DNA from: Candidatus Nitrosopolaris nunavutensis
Lineage (GTDB): Archaea; Thermoproteota; Nitrososphaeria; Nitrososphaerales; Nitrososphaeraceae
DNA length: 18,886 nucleotides
Assembly (NCBI GenBank): GCA_002501855.1
Contig: DAOM01000321.1
Span: 1-18,886 of the forward strand
Direction: 5' to 3'
Shown: positions 7,786 through 13,863 of the stretch, piece after piece
Layout of the letters: every line of letters begins with the position of its first letter
Numbering within the stretch: the stretch's first letter is position 1
The notes under the pieces: model-generated
What the model was told of the DNA's origin: nothing
Databases searched by the model: none
Seen by the model: only the letters and a program-made list of their open reading frames with translations
Program-made: the position numbers and the translations under genes

Positions 7786-8643
7786 ATGCAAATGCCCCTT
7801 CCAACTGTAAAAGGAATCGGTACGTTTTACAAAGAGTACGGAAATCCTAAAGGTGAGCACGTGTTATTTATACATGGACTTGGAGCCTCATCTCTTGCTT
7901 GGAGAGATATTCCAGAAGCATTATCAGAATATTTTCACACAATAACAGTTGATTTGATAGGTTTTGGTGGAAGTGAAAAGCCAGAGAATGCAGATTATAC
8001 AGTCAAAGGGTTCAGCAAATTCATTATGGATTTCCTTATAGAAAGAATTGGGATAGAGGAGAAGGAGCATACAAAGATAAGCATTGTGGGCCACTCGTTG
8101 GGCGGGTATATAGCTGCACAAGTTGCTATACAAAATAAAGAGATGATAGAAAAGCTTGTTTTGATAGATTCCTCAGGTCTGCTTGATGGGCCAACGAAGT
8201 TGCTGAAAGATTATCGTGTTGCTGCGACTGAGGTAAATCCAGTAACAAGATATGAAAAAGTCAAAAGAGTATTAGAGGACCTATATGCTGGTCCTTCAAG
8301 GCTGCTTCCCGTAGCAGTTGATTTGTTTGATTACACAATTGAAAAGCCAGGCGCAAAACATGCGTTTGAAGCCGCTTTCGATAACAGTACAACAACACAG
8401 ATTGAACCAGAAGGATTCAAACAAATTGAAGATATTCCTTGTTTTATCATATGGGGTGAAAAGGACAATCTAATACCAATTGAATATTATCATAGGTTTA
8501 GACAGGAGCTCCCAATGGCCAAATATGAAACAATAGCAGATGTAGGTCATGCACCGTTTGTTGAGAAGACAGCTCTCGTATATGAAAAATTACGTACATT
8601 CTTAATGCAAGATGACGATATGACAAAGTTACATGAAAGATAG
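7786..8643 (+). CDS. Alpha/beta-fold hydrolase
   Basis: This 285-residue cytosolic protein has the full alpha/beta-hydrolase catalytic set. The oxyanion region is HGLGASSLAWRD (about 30-41). The nucleophile elbow GHSLGG contains Ser104, the acid is Asp227 in WGEKDNLIP, and the base is His255 in DVGHAPF. The sequence between Ser104 and Asp227 forms the usual cap region. The family includes esterases, lipases, haloperoxidase-like and C-C bond hydrolases, and no residue seen here decides among them. Two starts are possible: ATG 7786 (MQMPLP) or ATG 7792 (MPLP). The gene stands alone. The 294 bases after it, up to the ArsR relic, hold no feature I can support. Confidence 0.88.
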   Translation: MQMPLPTVKGIGTFYKEYGNPKGEHVLFIHGLGASSLAWRDIPEALSEYFHTITVDLIGFGGSEKPENADYTVKGFSKFIMDFLIERIGIEEKEHTKISIVGHSLGGYIAAQVAIQNKEMIEKLVLIDSSGLLDGPTKLLKDYRVAATEVNPVTRYEKVKRVLEDLYAGPSRLLPVAVDLFDYTIEKPGAKHAFEAAFDNSTTTQIEPEGFKQIEDIPCFIIWGEKDNLIPIEYYHRFRQELPMAKYETIADVGHAPFVEKTALVYEKLRTFLMQDDDMTKLHER

Positions 8644-8937
8644 ACAGATCGTAAACCATTATTACAAATAGAAAAGGTTTTTACTCGACATAAAGTACGA
8701 GCTTATAATACTGTAATATATATTGCTTTAAGATGCTATTAATATACAGGATAAGTTAATCCATTGAGCGTTATTTTGTTACAGAAAAGTTAGATGAAAT
8801 AGGCTGTCGTGCGGTAGTTGTTCTCAAATGCCTCTCTTGTGCCTTCATCTCAATTTTATGTTGTGTCTTTTCATTCTTTCGTTGACATTAAGGATATTAT
8901 TATACTAATGGGTATTCCTTAACTATATAACTATATT

Positions 8938-9248
8938 GTGGCTTCTCCATGGAAAGCATTATCTGACGATAGTAGAAGAGAAATCCTGCTTTTGCTCAAA
9001 AAGAAAGATATGATTCCTACTAAAATAGCTGAACACTTTAACTTTACTTTACCTGCCCTCTCACCTACGCATATTGAAGGACGCAGATTTGATAACGGAA
9101 AAGAAACAAGGAAGGAATAGATTTTATTCATTGAATAGAATACGAACGTTGAAACTCATAGAATTTTTTGAGGCTATGTATGACTATAAGTTGAACCGCT
9201 TTGAAGGAATATGTAGAAAACAAAGGAAAGAAAAAAGAAGTTAGATGA
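8938..9248 (+). pseudogene. ArsR-family winged-helix regulator, broken by two frameshifts
   Basis: From GTG 8938 the frame reads WKALSDDSRREILLLLKKKD and KIAEHFNFTLPALS, the N-terminal half of an ArsR winged helix up to the recognition helix. At about 9061 the coding frame jumps: the next frame, from 9062, reads HLRILKDADLITEKKQGRN and FYSLNRIRTLKLIEFFEAMY. Near 9200 a second jump, from one extra T, leads to LKEYVENKGKKKEVR and a TGA at 9246-9248. Rejoined, these pieces give a normal ArsR-like protein of about 100 residues. Unrepaired, translation ends after 60 residues with a scrambled recognition region. It is a pseudogene unless both shifts are sequencing errors. The repaired stop overlaps the next ATG as ATGA. 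Confidence 0.8.
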
Positions 9249-9367
9249 CAACTATTGAACACTTTATTGTCTGTTCGTCAAGAATCAGCAAAAGAACGTT
9301 ATTCCGAATAAGAAGATATCATATCCATGAGAGGATGCAGATATACAAAAAATTCCGAGAAGCGTAG
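9245..9367 (+). pseudogene. Small frame coupled to the ArsR relic (probable remnant)
   Basis: An ATG at 9245-9247 overlaps the repaired ArsR stop (ATGA), the usual arrangement for translationally coupled genes. The frame starts MTTIEHFIVCSSRISKR and stops after 40 residues. ArsR-like regulators are often paired with SRPBCC/AHSA1-like proteins whose N-termini begin with a similar strand. That makes a truncated partner possible, but the sequence after residue about 15 does not support the family. The DNA downstream to about 9480 has no long frame. This is a tentative remnant. Confidence 0.25.
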
Positions 9368-9482
9368 TAACGTGTGAACTAGAAGAGACTGACAAAAATA
9401 AGAAGAGGTTCGGGGTAGTGCGCTCTGGTTTTACAGGAAAGAAAAATCTTTTTGTAGCTTCGGTACCAATATATGTGAGAAT

Positions 9483-9734
9483 CTACAAGTATACCAAAGT
9501 AGTATTCGCTGTTGCTTTAATGTTTTTTGATGGAATATTCGGAAGGAGCCAGAAGATGCAAGCAGGAAATCCCTGCATAACAACACGCTTTACAAATATA
9601 CCCTCGTTATCATTCCTATCAACATAAAAATATTCAATGTGATAGCTGTCGTTCGATAGAATTGACTGAGCATGTTCCATAATATGCATACCCACCACCA
9701 TAAGAACATCCCAAATGCAGAGGCGGCCATCAAG
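9483..9734 (-). pseudogene. Protein-like fragment of unknown family
   Basis: On the minus strand a frame without a clear start runs from 9734 to a TAG at 9483-9485. It includes DGRLCIWDVLMVVGMHIMEH and then YHIEYFYVDRNDNEGIFVKR and VVMQGFPACIF. The regular strand-like pattern and the aromatic and charged mix look like the core of a real folded protein. The last 20 residues look like frameshifted noise. In-frame ATG codons exist at 9699-9701 and two and five codons or so later. An opposite-strand frame at 9418-9627 overlaps and is less protein-like. I do not recognise the family and regard it as a truncated gene. Confidence 0.35.
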
Positions 9735-9772
9735 CTAATAGTATGCTATTTTGTGAATTTAAACCTCAGCGA

Positions 9773-9780
9773 TTTATATG
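9773..9780 (+). promoter_or_regulatory. TATA box for the zinc-finger gene
   Basis: TTTATATG is centred about 28 bases before the ATG at 9805. The predicted transcript start falls at or next to the start codon, so the mRNA should be leaderless. This is the main support for the 38-residue gene being real. Confidence 0.55.
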
Positions 9781-9804
9781 CCAGATATATCAATATTAAT
9801 AGTA

Positions 9805-9921
9805 ATGAAATTCAATCCTTTCGATAGGAAAAAATTCAAATGCAATATATGTGACGAGAAATTCAAGACTGGATCTGAACTGACAGAGCATAATCATATA
9901 AAACACGGGCCAACAAAGTAA
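9805..9921 (+). CDS. Small single C2H2 zinc-finger protein (38 aa)
   Basis: This 38-residue protein consists of almost nothing but one classical C2H2 zinc finger: C13-x2-C16-x12-H29-x4-H34, with the conserved Phe20 and Leu26 core residues (FKCNICDEKF ... LTEHNHIKHG). The basic N-terminus (MKFNPFDRKK) could add DNA or RNA contact. Single C2H2 fingers occur in archaea, including ammonia oxidisers, and may act as small nucleic-acid or protein binders; no target can be given. A TATA box at leaderless distance and a terminator hairpin directly after the stop frame it as a complete transcription unit. It is convergent with the VOC gene. Confidence 0.78.
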   Translation: MKFNPFDRKKFKCNICDEKFKTGSELTEHNHIKHGPTK

Positions 9922-9962
9922 CAATAGGATTAGCACCACAATCCTGTTGCTCCTACTTTTTT
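9922..9962 (+). terminator. Hairpin plus T-tract after the zinc-finger gene
   Basis: Bases 9922-9931 (CAATAGGATT) pair with 9940-9949 (AATCCTGTTG). This gives a 10-bp stem with one G-U wobble and an 8-base loop. Six Ts follow at 9957-9962. It begins immediately after the zinc-finger stop codon and would end that transcript. The T-tract overlaps the 3' end of the convergent VOC gene. Confidence 0.6.
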
Positions 9963-10375
9963 CTTCCTATTGGCATCGCAAATGATAGCTGGTAGCCATC
10001 TGGGTCTCGCATATGAAAGAATCTTTCATCCCATGAAGCATTCAAAGGCTCATTTTCAAATGATACTAATTCTGATATAGAAGCATCATTCGTAAATCGG
10101 GAGTATAGTTTATCTACATCTTCAGAGTAAAATATTATCCTACCAAAATCCATTTTATCGCTATGGTGACAGATAGTAGAATCGATGTTATTCTTTACCT
10201 CCAAGTTGAGGTACATTTTGTAAGTACTACCCTCACCAATCTCAAATGTTGTAAAAGAATCGCTATATGATCCCCCATATGTAACCTTAAAACCAGGTAT
10301 GATGGAATAAAATCTGCATGACTTTTCCATGTTTTTAACTGATAGCGTAACTGCAGATATCCTGTATACTCTCAC
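9953..10375 (-). CDS. VOC-superfamily (glyoxalase/bleomycin-resistance-like) protein
   Basis: This 140-residue protein is built of two VOC half-modules. The first starts ISAVTLSVKNMEKSCRFY and the second starts IIFYSEDVDKLYSRF. It ends in the typical FFHMRDPDGYQLSFAMP strand. The family covers glyoxalase I, ring-cleaving dioxygenases and antibiotic-binding proteins. Two usual metal positions look substituted: Thr10 stands where His is common in the first strand, and Ser in QLSFAM where Glu is common in the last. A metal-independent binding or resistance role is therefore as likely as catalysis. The start is GTG at 10373-10375, with an AT-rich TATA-like stretch about 27-37 bases upstream (10402-10412). 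It stands alone. Confidence 0.82.
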   Translation of the reverse strand: MRVYRISAVTLSVKNMEKSCRFYSIIPGFKVTYGGSYSDSFTTFEIGEGSTYKMYLNLEVKNNIDSTICHHSDKMDFGRIIFYSEDVDKLYSRFTNDASISELVSFENEPLNASWDERFFHMRDPDGYQLSFAMPIGRKK

Positions 10376-10471
10376 GATAGGCCTTTTCTGTTACGAATAG
10401 AGTTAAATTTTTCCTAACCGAAGATGGACATCACGCCCGACATAGCCATTGACCTTCTTATGTAATGGAGA

Positions 10472-10483
10472 AATCACGTGATT
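10472..10483. promoter_or_regulatory. 12-bp perfect palindrome, possible operator
   Basis: AATCACGTGATT is a perfect palindrome about 97 bases upstream of the VOC start codon. Perfect 12-mers of this kind are typical of dimeric regulator sites, but no second copy was noticed nearby. Function is inference. Confidence 0.3.
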
Positions 10484-10539
10484 ATCGTTATCATTTTTGT
10501 CGTCATTTTTGAGTATTAAAAATTCGTTATGAGACTCAT

Positions 10540-10667
10540 CTACACATTAAATCCTGGAAGTAACCTCCGAACCGTCGGCAATTGTACTTCACGTGCGGAG
10601 CTAGTCACATTTAGAAAAGTATCTCCTTTGTGTGCTAAACAACAATATGTACTTTGACTGCCTTCAT
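10540..10667 (-). pseudogene. Frameshifted small gene with an intact-looking promoter
   Basis: An ATG at 10665-10667 (minus) starts MKAVKVHIVV and stops after ten residues. A neighbouring frame continues through AHKGDTFLNVTSSAREVQLP and TVRRLLPGFNV to a TAG at 10540-10542. A single-base shift near the first stop would join them into a protein of about 42 residues. A TATA-like stretch around 10686-10697 (TATAAATTTATA on the minus strand) puts the predicted transcript start at the ATG, the leaderless layout seen at other genes here. The family is unknown. I read it as a recently broken small gene, or as an intact one with a single sequence error. Confidence 0.4.
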
Positions 10668-10864
10668 AACAGTTATCGCATCTTGTATAAATTTATAGCA
10701 GCACAATAACCTTTTCTTCATAAAATCTTTATGCTTTTATTATCGCTATAAGAATGAGGACATATTCCAACTGTGGATTCCAAAACTGGAATTGAGCAGC
10801 CTATTTTTATATCTCGTTAATAATACTAATCAGTGTCTTATCGGAAAATGGAGCGGCATAATAA

Positions 10865-11176
10865 TTGATATTAATCCAAACTCAAATCTCGATAATCCAA
10901 TCTATTGTGTATTTTATTGCCGCCGCCGTGCCTATCTATCTCAATTTCATAATAAAGAATTATAATAATAGAAATAATCACTTCCGATATCTATCAATAG
11001 TACTTGCAGGTTTTGTGATAATGCAATGCATGTACCATTTTGCCGGTGCCCTTGGTTTTAGTTTATTAGCTAAAGCGATACTGGAACCACTATCTTTTGG
11101 TATACTACTTTTCTTTGGAATCATTTACCTTATTAATAGGTCGAAAGGTAAGGAGGAGGTTAAAGAATTACAATGA
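10865..11176 (+). CDS. Three-helix membrane protein, first member of a coupled pair
   Basis: This 103-residue integral membrane protein has three predicted helices, at about residues 9-30, 42-66 and 70-91, and a charged C-terminus (RSKGKEEVKELQ). Helices 2 and 3 carry MYHFAGALGF and ILEPLSFG, whose H-x-n-EPLS pattern recurs in the decayed copy at 12755-13003. No enzymatic motif is seen. The start is TTG 10865, since stops lie just upstream in this frame. GGAG at 10849-10852 may assist initiation. The stop overlaps the next ATG (ATGA), so the two proteins are probably made together and may form one complex. The family is unknown; a small transporter subunit or sensor is possible but unsupported. 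Confidence 0.7.
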   Translation: MILIQTQISIIQSIVYFIAAAVPIYLNFIIKNYNNRNNHFRYLSIVLAGFVIMQCMYHFAGALGFSLLAKAILEPLSFGILLFFGIIYLINRSKGKEEVKELQ

Positions 11177-11523
11177 TAACGACTCAAATCGATAGCGGGT
11201 TAGCCATGGGTGGAATAACATTAATCATTCTTTTCATGTCGCTGGCGATATTTGGATGGCTTACAGTAAGAAATAGAAATATTAGAAGTTTTGAGTTTCA
11301 AATAACTGCATTCATTATAGTCTATATCATAGGAGAAATAATCGAAGATTATAAAATTCCTTCTCTTTTGTCATTACCTTATATTGGTCCGCAAATACAC
11401 ATAGCATCAGCAGTTCTTTTAGCAATCATATTATGGCTAAGATTGTACTCCGTCAGAAAGAGTGGAAAGATGATTGATAATCTAGAGTCAGTAGAATATG
11501 GGAACGTTAATGGTGCTAAGTAG
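11173..11523 (+). CDS. Three-helix membrane protein, second member of the coupled pair
   Basis: This 116-residue protein has three predicted helices (about residues 12-32, 42-62 and 72-92) and a polar C-terminal tail. After helix 1 it carries LTVRNRNIRSFEFQ, a positively charged loop that is almost identical in the second copy at 13004-13372 (LAVRSRNIRSFQFQ). Helix 2 includes an acidic GEII. The conserved Arg-rich loop and buried Glu suggest a shared structural or transport role, but no family is recognised. The ATG lies inside the stop of the preceding gene (ATGA), which makes translational coupling likely. The 3' side runs into about 220 bases without a gene. Confidence 0.72.
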   Translation: MITTQIDSGLAMGGITLIILFMSLAIFGWLTVRNRNIRSFEFQITAFIIVYIIGEIIEDYKIPSLLSLPYIGPQIHIASAVLLAIILWLRLYSVRKSGKMIDNLESVEYGNVNGAK

Positions 11524-11746
11524 AACATATAATAAACAAATTTCTATAGAAGTTCATCTGATGAGAACAATCAGTCTATCTGCTTTTTTGCTTTGTCAAA
11601 ATTTTGCTCTGCCTCGACCGTAGCATTTTTTTATATTTAACGTTGGTTCCTTTTAACGTGCAACAAGTTTTAACTCTCAAATTTCGTTGGTTGTTCAAAA
11701 CTCATTCTTTGATATTCTAAGTTGTTGTTATTCTGACTTATGAAAC
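11524..11746. other. Non-coding stretch after the membrane pair
   Basis: I see no supported gene here. A T-rich run at about 11626-11633 could help end the plus-strand transcript. A minus-strand fragment of 18 codons (ATVEAEQNFDKAKKQID, then TGA) is protein-like but too short to call. Confidence 0.3.
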
Positions 11747-11957
11747 TTATTTTGCAGTTTCTTCAAATAGTCTAAGTACGGTCAAAGGCGTTATATTGTT
11801 CGAATAACTGTCTCCTATCTATACCTAATTCTCCCATGATACACAGGTTTTCTTCAGGATCCCGTAGGTACTACTATTAGATGTATTTCTTATGTGCCCA
11901 CATCATTCTTCTAACCGATGCGTCATGTAGGAATATAGATTCGTTCGGCTTATGCAT
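11747..11957 (-). pseudogene. Small gene with three consecutive stops and a frameshift
   Basis: From ATG 11955-11957 (minus) the frame reads MHKPNESIFLHDASVRRMMW and AHKKYI, then meets three stop codons in a row (TAA TAG TAG). It continues in the same frame as YLRDPEENLCIMGELGIDRR and QLFEQYNA. Near the end, one shift gives LTVLRLFEETAK and a TAA at 11747-11749. The pieces are clearly protein-like and in order, so this is a decayed gene of about 65-70 codons. The family is unknown. It lies 31 bases downstream of the 70-aa frame on the same strand and may once have been part of that gene or its operon. Confidence 0.5.
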
Positions 11958-11988
11958 GTTTAAGATTTTTTTCTATTTTTTTGAACGG

Positions 11989-12201
11989 TCATTTCTCTTC
12001 TTTTGATCCAATATTGACAAATCCCTTTTTGGTACTATTGGCTTGAAACCACTTGTGTAGCAATCTGTAGATAGGAACCTCGTGGTATCTAACACCTGCT
12101 TTGTTGTGAATTTCCTTCATAATTTTTGGCTCCCCGCCCTGGTCGATTTTCTGATTTTCAGAAGAAAGTATACATTTCTTATACAAATAACCTTCTAACA
12201 A
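11989..12201 (-). CDS. Hypothetical 70-aa protein (uncertain)
   Basis: This minus-strand frame of 70 codons starts at TTG 12199-12201 (LEGYLYKKCILSSENQK). It continues with KIMKEIHNKAGVRYHEVPIY and RLLHKWFQANSTKKGF before a TAA. The basic, helix-rich pattern could be a small nucleic-acid-binding protein, but no family is recognised. The frame is open for eight more codons upstream (YEVSIQRL), which suggests the start may be lost. A TATA-like TACATAATA near 12219-12227 would place the transcript start next to the TTG. Given the heavily decayed neighbours it may itself be a remnant. Confidence 0.35.
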   Translation of the reverse strand: MLEGYLYKKCILSSENQKIDQGGEPKIMKEIHNKAGVRYHEVPIYRLLHKWFQANSTKKGFVNIGSKEEK

Positions 12202-12233
12202 TCTTTGAATTGATACTTCGTATTATGTACGCG

Positions 12234-12503
12234 ATGAAACAAATTTTCAACCTAGAGGTCACGATTTTTGCAGTTGTATTGGTAGAAGCGTACTAGCAGG
12301 AATGAACTCTAATAGTATGTCACCGTCGGCTCAGACAATGATGCCCGGTAACCAAACTAGTTTTACTAAGACAATGGCAGGTAGTAATATGACAGGCAGT
12401 AATATGACATCACCAGTACCAACACCATCCCTAAGGGTGCAAATGGACATCAATAGATGCCGCCATAAAACAAACCTTGATTGCTGTAATCAATCTTTTT
12501 TAA
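12234..12503 (+). pseudogene. Frameshifted secreted Met/Asn/Ser-rich small protein
   Basis: ATG 12234 begins a signal-peptide-like sequence, MKQIFNLEVTIFAVVLV, in one frame. The next frame carries on with GSVLAGMNSNSMSPSAQ and the low-complexity segment MAGSNMTGSNMTSPVPTPS. Restoring one G in the GTAGAAGCG stretch near 12284-12292 joins the two and completes a normal signal peptide with an SVLAG end. After LRVQMDI near 12450 a second shift gives IDAAIKQTLIAVINLF and a TAA at 12501-12503. Without repair, the 88-residue frame from 12302 has no signal peptide. I infer a decayed gene for a small exported or lipoprotein-like protein with a repeated GSNMT unit. Confidence 0.55.
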
Positions 12504-12754
12504 GTCTGTTTAAATTTGGTATATCGAGATCAAGAAGAACCATATTGCAAGCTAAAGCCTTAATTTGATAAAGCTAAATAAGGTTGGCCTTTGTTACGAT
12601 TACAAAACCAGAGGCGAATACTACCAGTGAGTTCGATGAGTAGCTTACATATCTGGAAGTTATGTCCCACTTTATTAAGGCATTAATACGTAGACATACT
12701 ATGCGAAGAAATGCAATGTCTATCGGCCAGCTTTAGGCTGCGTAATCCACCGAA
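12504..12754. other. Gap before the second membrane pair
   Basis: Nothing I can support as a gene lies in this stretch. No TATA box at a convincing distance from the relic start at 12755 was seen, in keeping with loss of the promoter of the second membrane pair. Confidence 0.3.
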
Positions 12755-13003
12755 ATGTTAGAAACTAATCTTCATTTCATCAGTGCCATTGTTATTTTTC
12801 CAATTTATCTTACTCTAAAATTAAAAAACAGTATAAGGAAATTAACACTGATACTTACGATTTTTATACTGACACATGCCGTTTACCATATGTTGGATTT
12901 TATGGCTTAACTTTATTAGGAGAAGGAGTTTTTGAACCACTTTCTGTTGCAGTATTGATATTCTTTGGGAATTGTTTATTCTGGTTTCGCAAAACCAAAA
13001 AAT
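12755..13003 (+). pseudogene. Decayed copy of the first membrane-pair gene
   Basis: From ATG 12755 the frame reads MLETNLHFISAIVIFPIYL, then THAVYHMLDFMA, and stops at 12908-12910 after 51 residues. One base earlier, a second frame from 12904 continues GLTLLGEGVFEPLSVAVLIF and FG. Near 12969 one extra base moves the frame back to IVYSGFAKPKN, which runs straight into the next gene. Aligned by eye with the product of 10865-11176, the helix-2 YH motif and the helix-3 EPLS motif match. So this is a paralogue broken by one lost and one gained base. If both were repaired, it would fuse in frame to the following protein with no stop between. Confidence 0.72.
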
Positions 13004-13372
13004 ATGGGAGTAAAAAACACGACTGTTGTAGTATGGAATCCGGGTACCTTATTTCTTCTTATGCACAGCATTACAACATTGCTGCTTTTGGTAGCATTGG
13101 GTATATTTGTATGGCTGGCAGTGCGATCTAGAAATATTAGAAGTTTTCAATTCCAAATGTCGATTTTTATAATAATTTGGATTTTAGGAGAGATAACTGG
13201 TATTCTTCAGGTTAATGGAATCCCTGTACTTTCCGCTCTACAAGGTGATGTTGGATTAGAAATACATGCTATTTCGATGGTCTTTTTTAGCATGATGTTG
13301 TGGTTTAGATTCTATTATTCAAAAAGAAGTGGAAAAAAGATGATTGAAGATGTTGCGGACGCTGGTAGTTAG
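13004..13372 (+). CDS. Second copy of the three-helix membrane protein (pair member 2)
   Basis: This 122-residue membrane protein is homologous by eye to the product of 11173-11523. Both have a helix-1 end followed by R-x-RNIRSF-x-FQ (here LAVRSRNIRSFQFQ), a GE motif in helix 2 (ILGEITG), an IHAIS/IHIAS start of helix 3 and a basic SGKKMI tail. I chose ATG 13004 (MGVKNTTVVVWNPG) as start. The frame is open further up to a TTG at 12965, but those 13 residues belong to the decayed upstream partner. It remains open while its partner is broken, so it may be expressed alone or be in early decay. The function is unknown. Confidence 0.65.
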   Translation: MGVKNTTVVVWNPGTLFLLMHSITTLLLLVALGIFVWLAVRSRNIRSFQFQMSIFIIIWILGEITGILQVNGIPVLSALQGDVGLEIHAISMVFFSMMLWFRFYYSKRSGKKMIEDVADAGS

Positions 13373-13684
13373 TGTAAGAAAAAAACGAACTCTAATTTTT
13401 AGTTCCCATCATATTATTATACTATTTCTTCTCACTCATCAAATGTTGCTGCTTTGACTGATACATTTTCGAATCCAAGATTTTCATCATTTCGTTATCG
13501 CATGCTTCAAACCCTCTCTTTTAATTATTATGTTGGGTTTAGAACTCTTTAATTGCAGGTCAGTATCTTTAGATTTCTGCTTATGTGCCAGTTATAAATC
13601 TGATCATAGAAATCATGCAAGTTTATTTCTTTCTTTCCAGAGCATAGATAAAGACAATAATCTAGTCATTTTTAATATTAGAGT
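13373..13684. other. Gap with a weak hairpin and a short minus-strand fragment
   Basis: GAACT at 13387-13391 pairs with AGTTC at 13401-13405 around a T-rich loop, a weak candidate stop signal for the membrane gene. A minus-strand frame at 13422-13520 encodes 32 residues including NEMMKILDSKMYQSKQQHL. It looks protein-like, but has no promoter and is not called as a gene. Confidence 0.3.
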
Positions 13685-13855
13685 ATGAAGATTATGAGAG
13701 GTAGGGAGTATCAAAAGAAAAAGATGATGGTCGAAAAATTTATCAGAAGATCTGGAAAAGTAGATCATTCTGTTATTCTGAATGAAGTGGACATAGATTA
13801 TGACACCTTAATGATAATACTTGCAGAATTGCGTAAAGAAGGCCATATAAAATAA
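13685..13855 (+). CDS. Small basic helical protein, possible winged-helix (56 aa)
   Basis: The 56 codons from ATG 13685 start MKIMRGREYQKKKMMVEKFI. They then give RRSGKVDHSVILNEVDIDYD and TLMIILAELRKEGHIK. The pattern helix, short turn, helix, then a LRKEGHI end resembles the helix-turn-helix portion of a minimal winged-helix protein, where the final Gly begins the wing. A DNA-binding role is inferred. A TATA-like TTTAATATTA at 13671-13680 is too close for ATG 13685 and would suit an in-frame ATG at 13694, 13724 or 13727 better. The start is therefore uncertain. The neighbours are decayed membrane-protein genes. Confidence 0.5.
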   Translation: MKIMRGREYQKKKMMVEKFIRRSGKVDHSVILNEVDIDYDTLMIILAELRKEGHIK

Positions 13856-13863
13856 TCTGTCTC

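Larger units (their letters stand above)
10376..10864. other. Intergenic region with palindrome and a small-gene relic
   Basis: This stretch holds the VOC promoter, a 12-bp perfect palindrome (10472-10483) and a minus-strand relic (10540-10667). It also has the probable promoter of the membrane-protein pair: TTTTTATAT at 10804-10812 predicts a transcript start near 10834. A plus-strand frame open from about 10700 to 11000 lacks a start and overlaps the membrane gene, so it is not called. Confidence 0.4.

Noticed and set aside
7571..7804. Minus-strand 77-codon frame over the hydrolase start
   Set aside because: It overlaps the hydrolase promoter and start codon, and its Cys/Phe-rich sequence is unlike a folded protein.
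8800..8850. 25-codon minus-strand frame beginning MKAQERHLRTTT
   Set aside because: It has no TATA box, no recognisable fold and is short enough to be chance.
9418..9627. Plus-strand 69-codon frame starting with GTG
   Set aside because: It overlaps a more protein-like minus-strand frame and has no promoter or family signal.
10697..11000. Plus-strand frame open for about 100 codons before and into the first membrane gene
   Set aside because: It has no start codon in its first part, overlaps the well-supported membrane gene, and has a Cys/Arg-rich composition typical of an out-of-frame reading.
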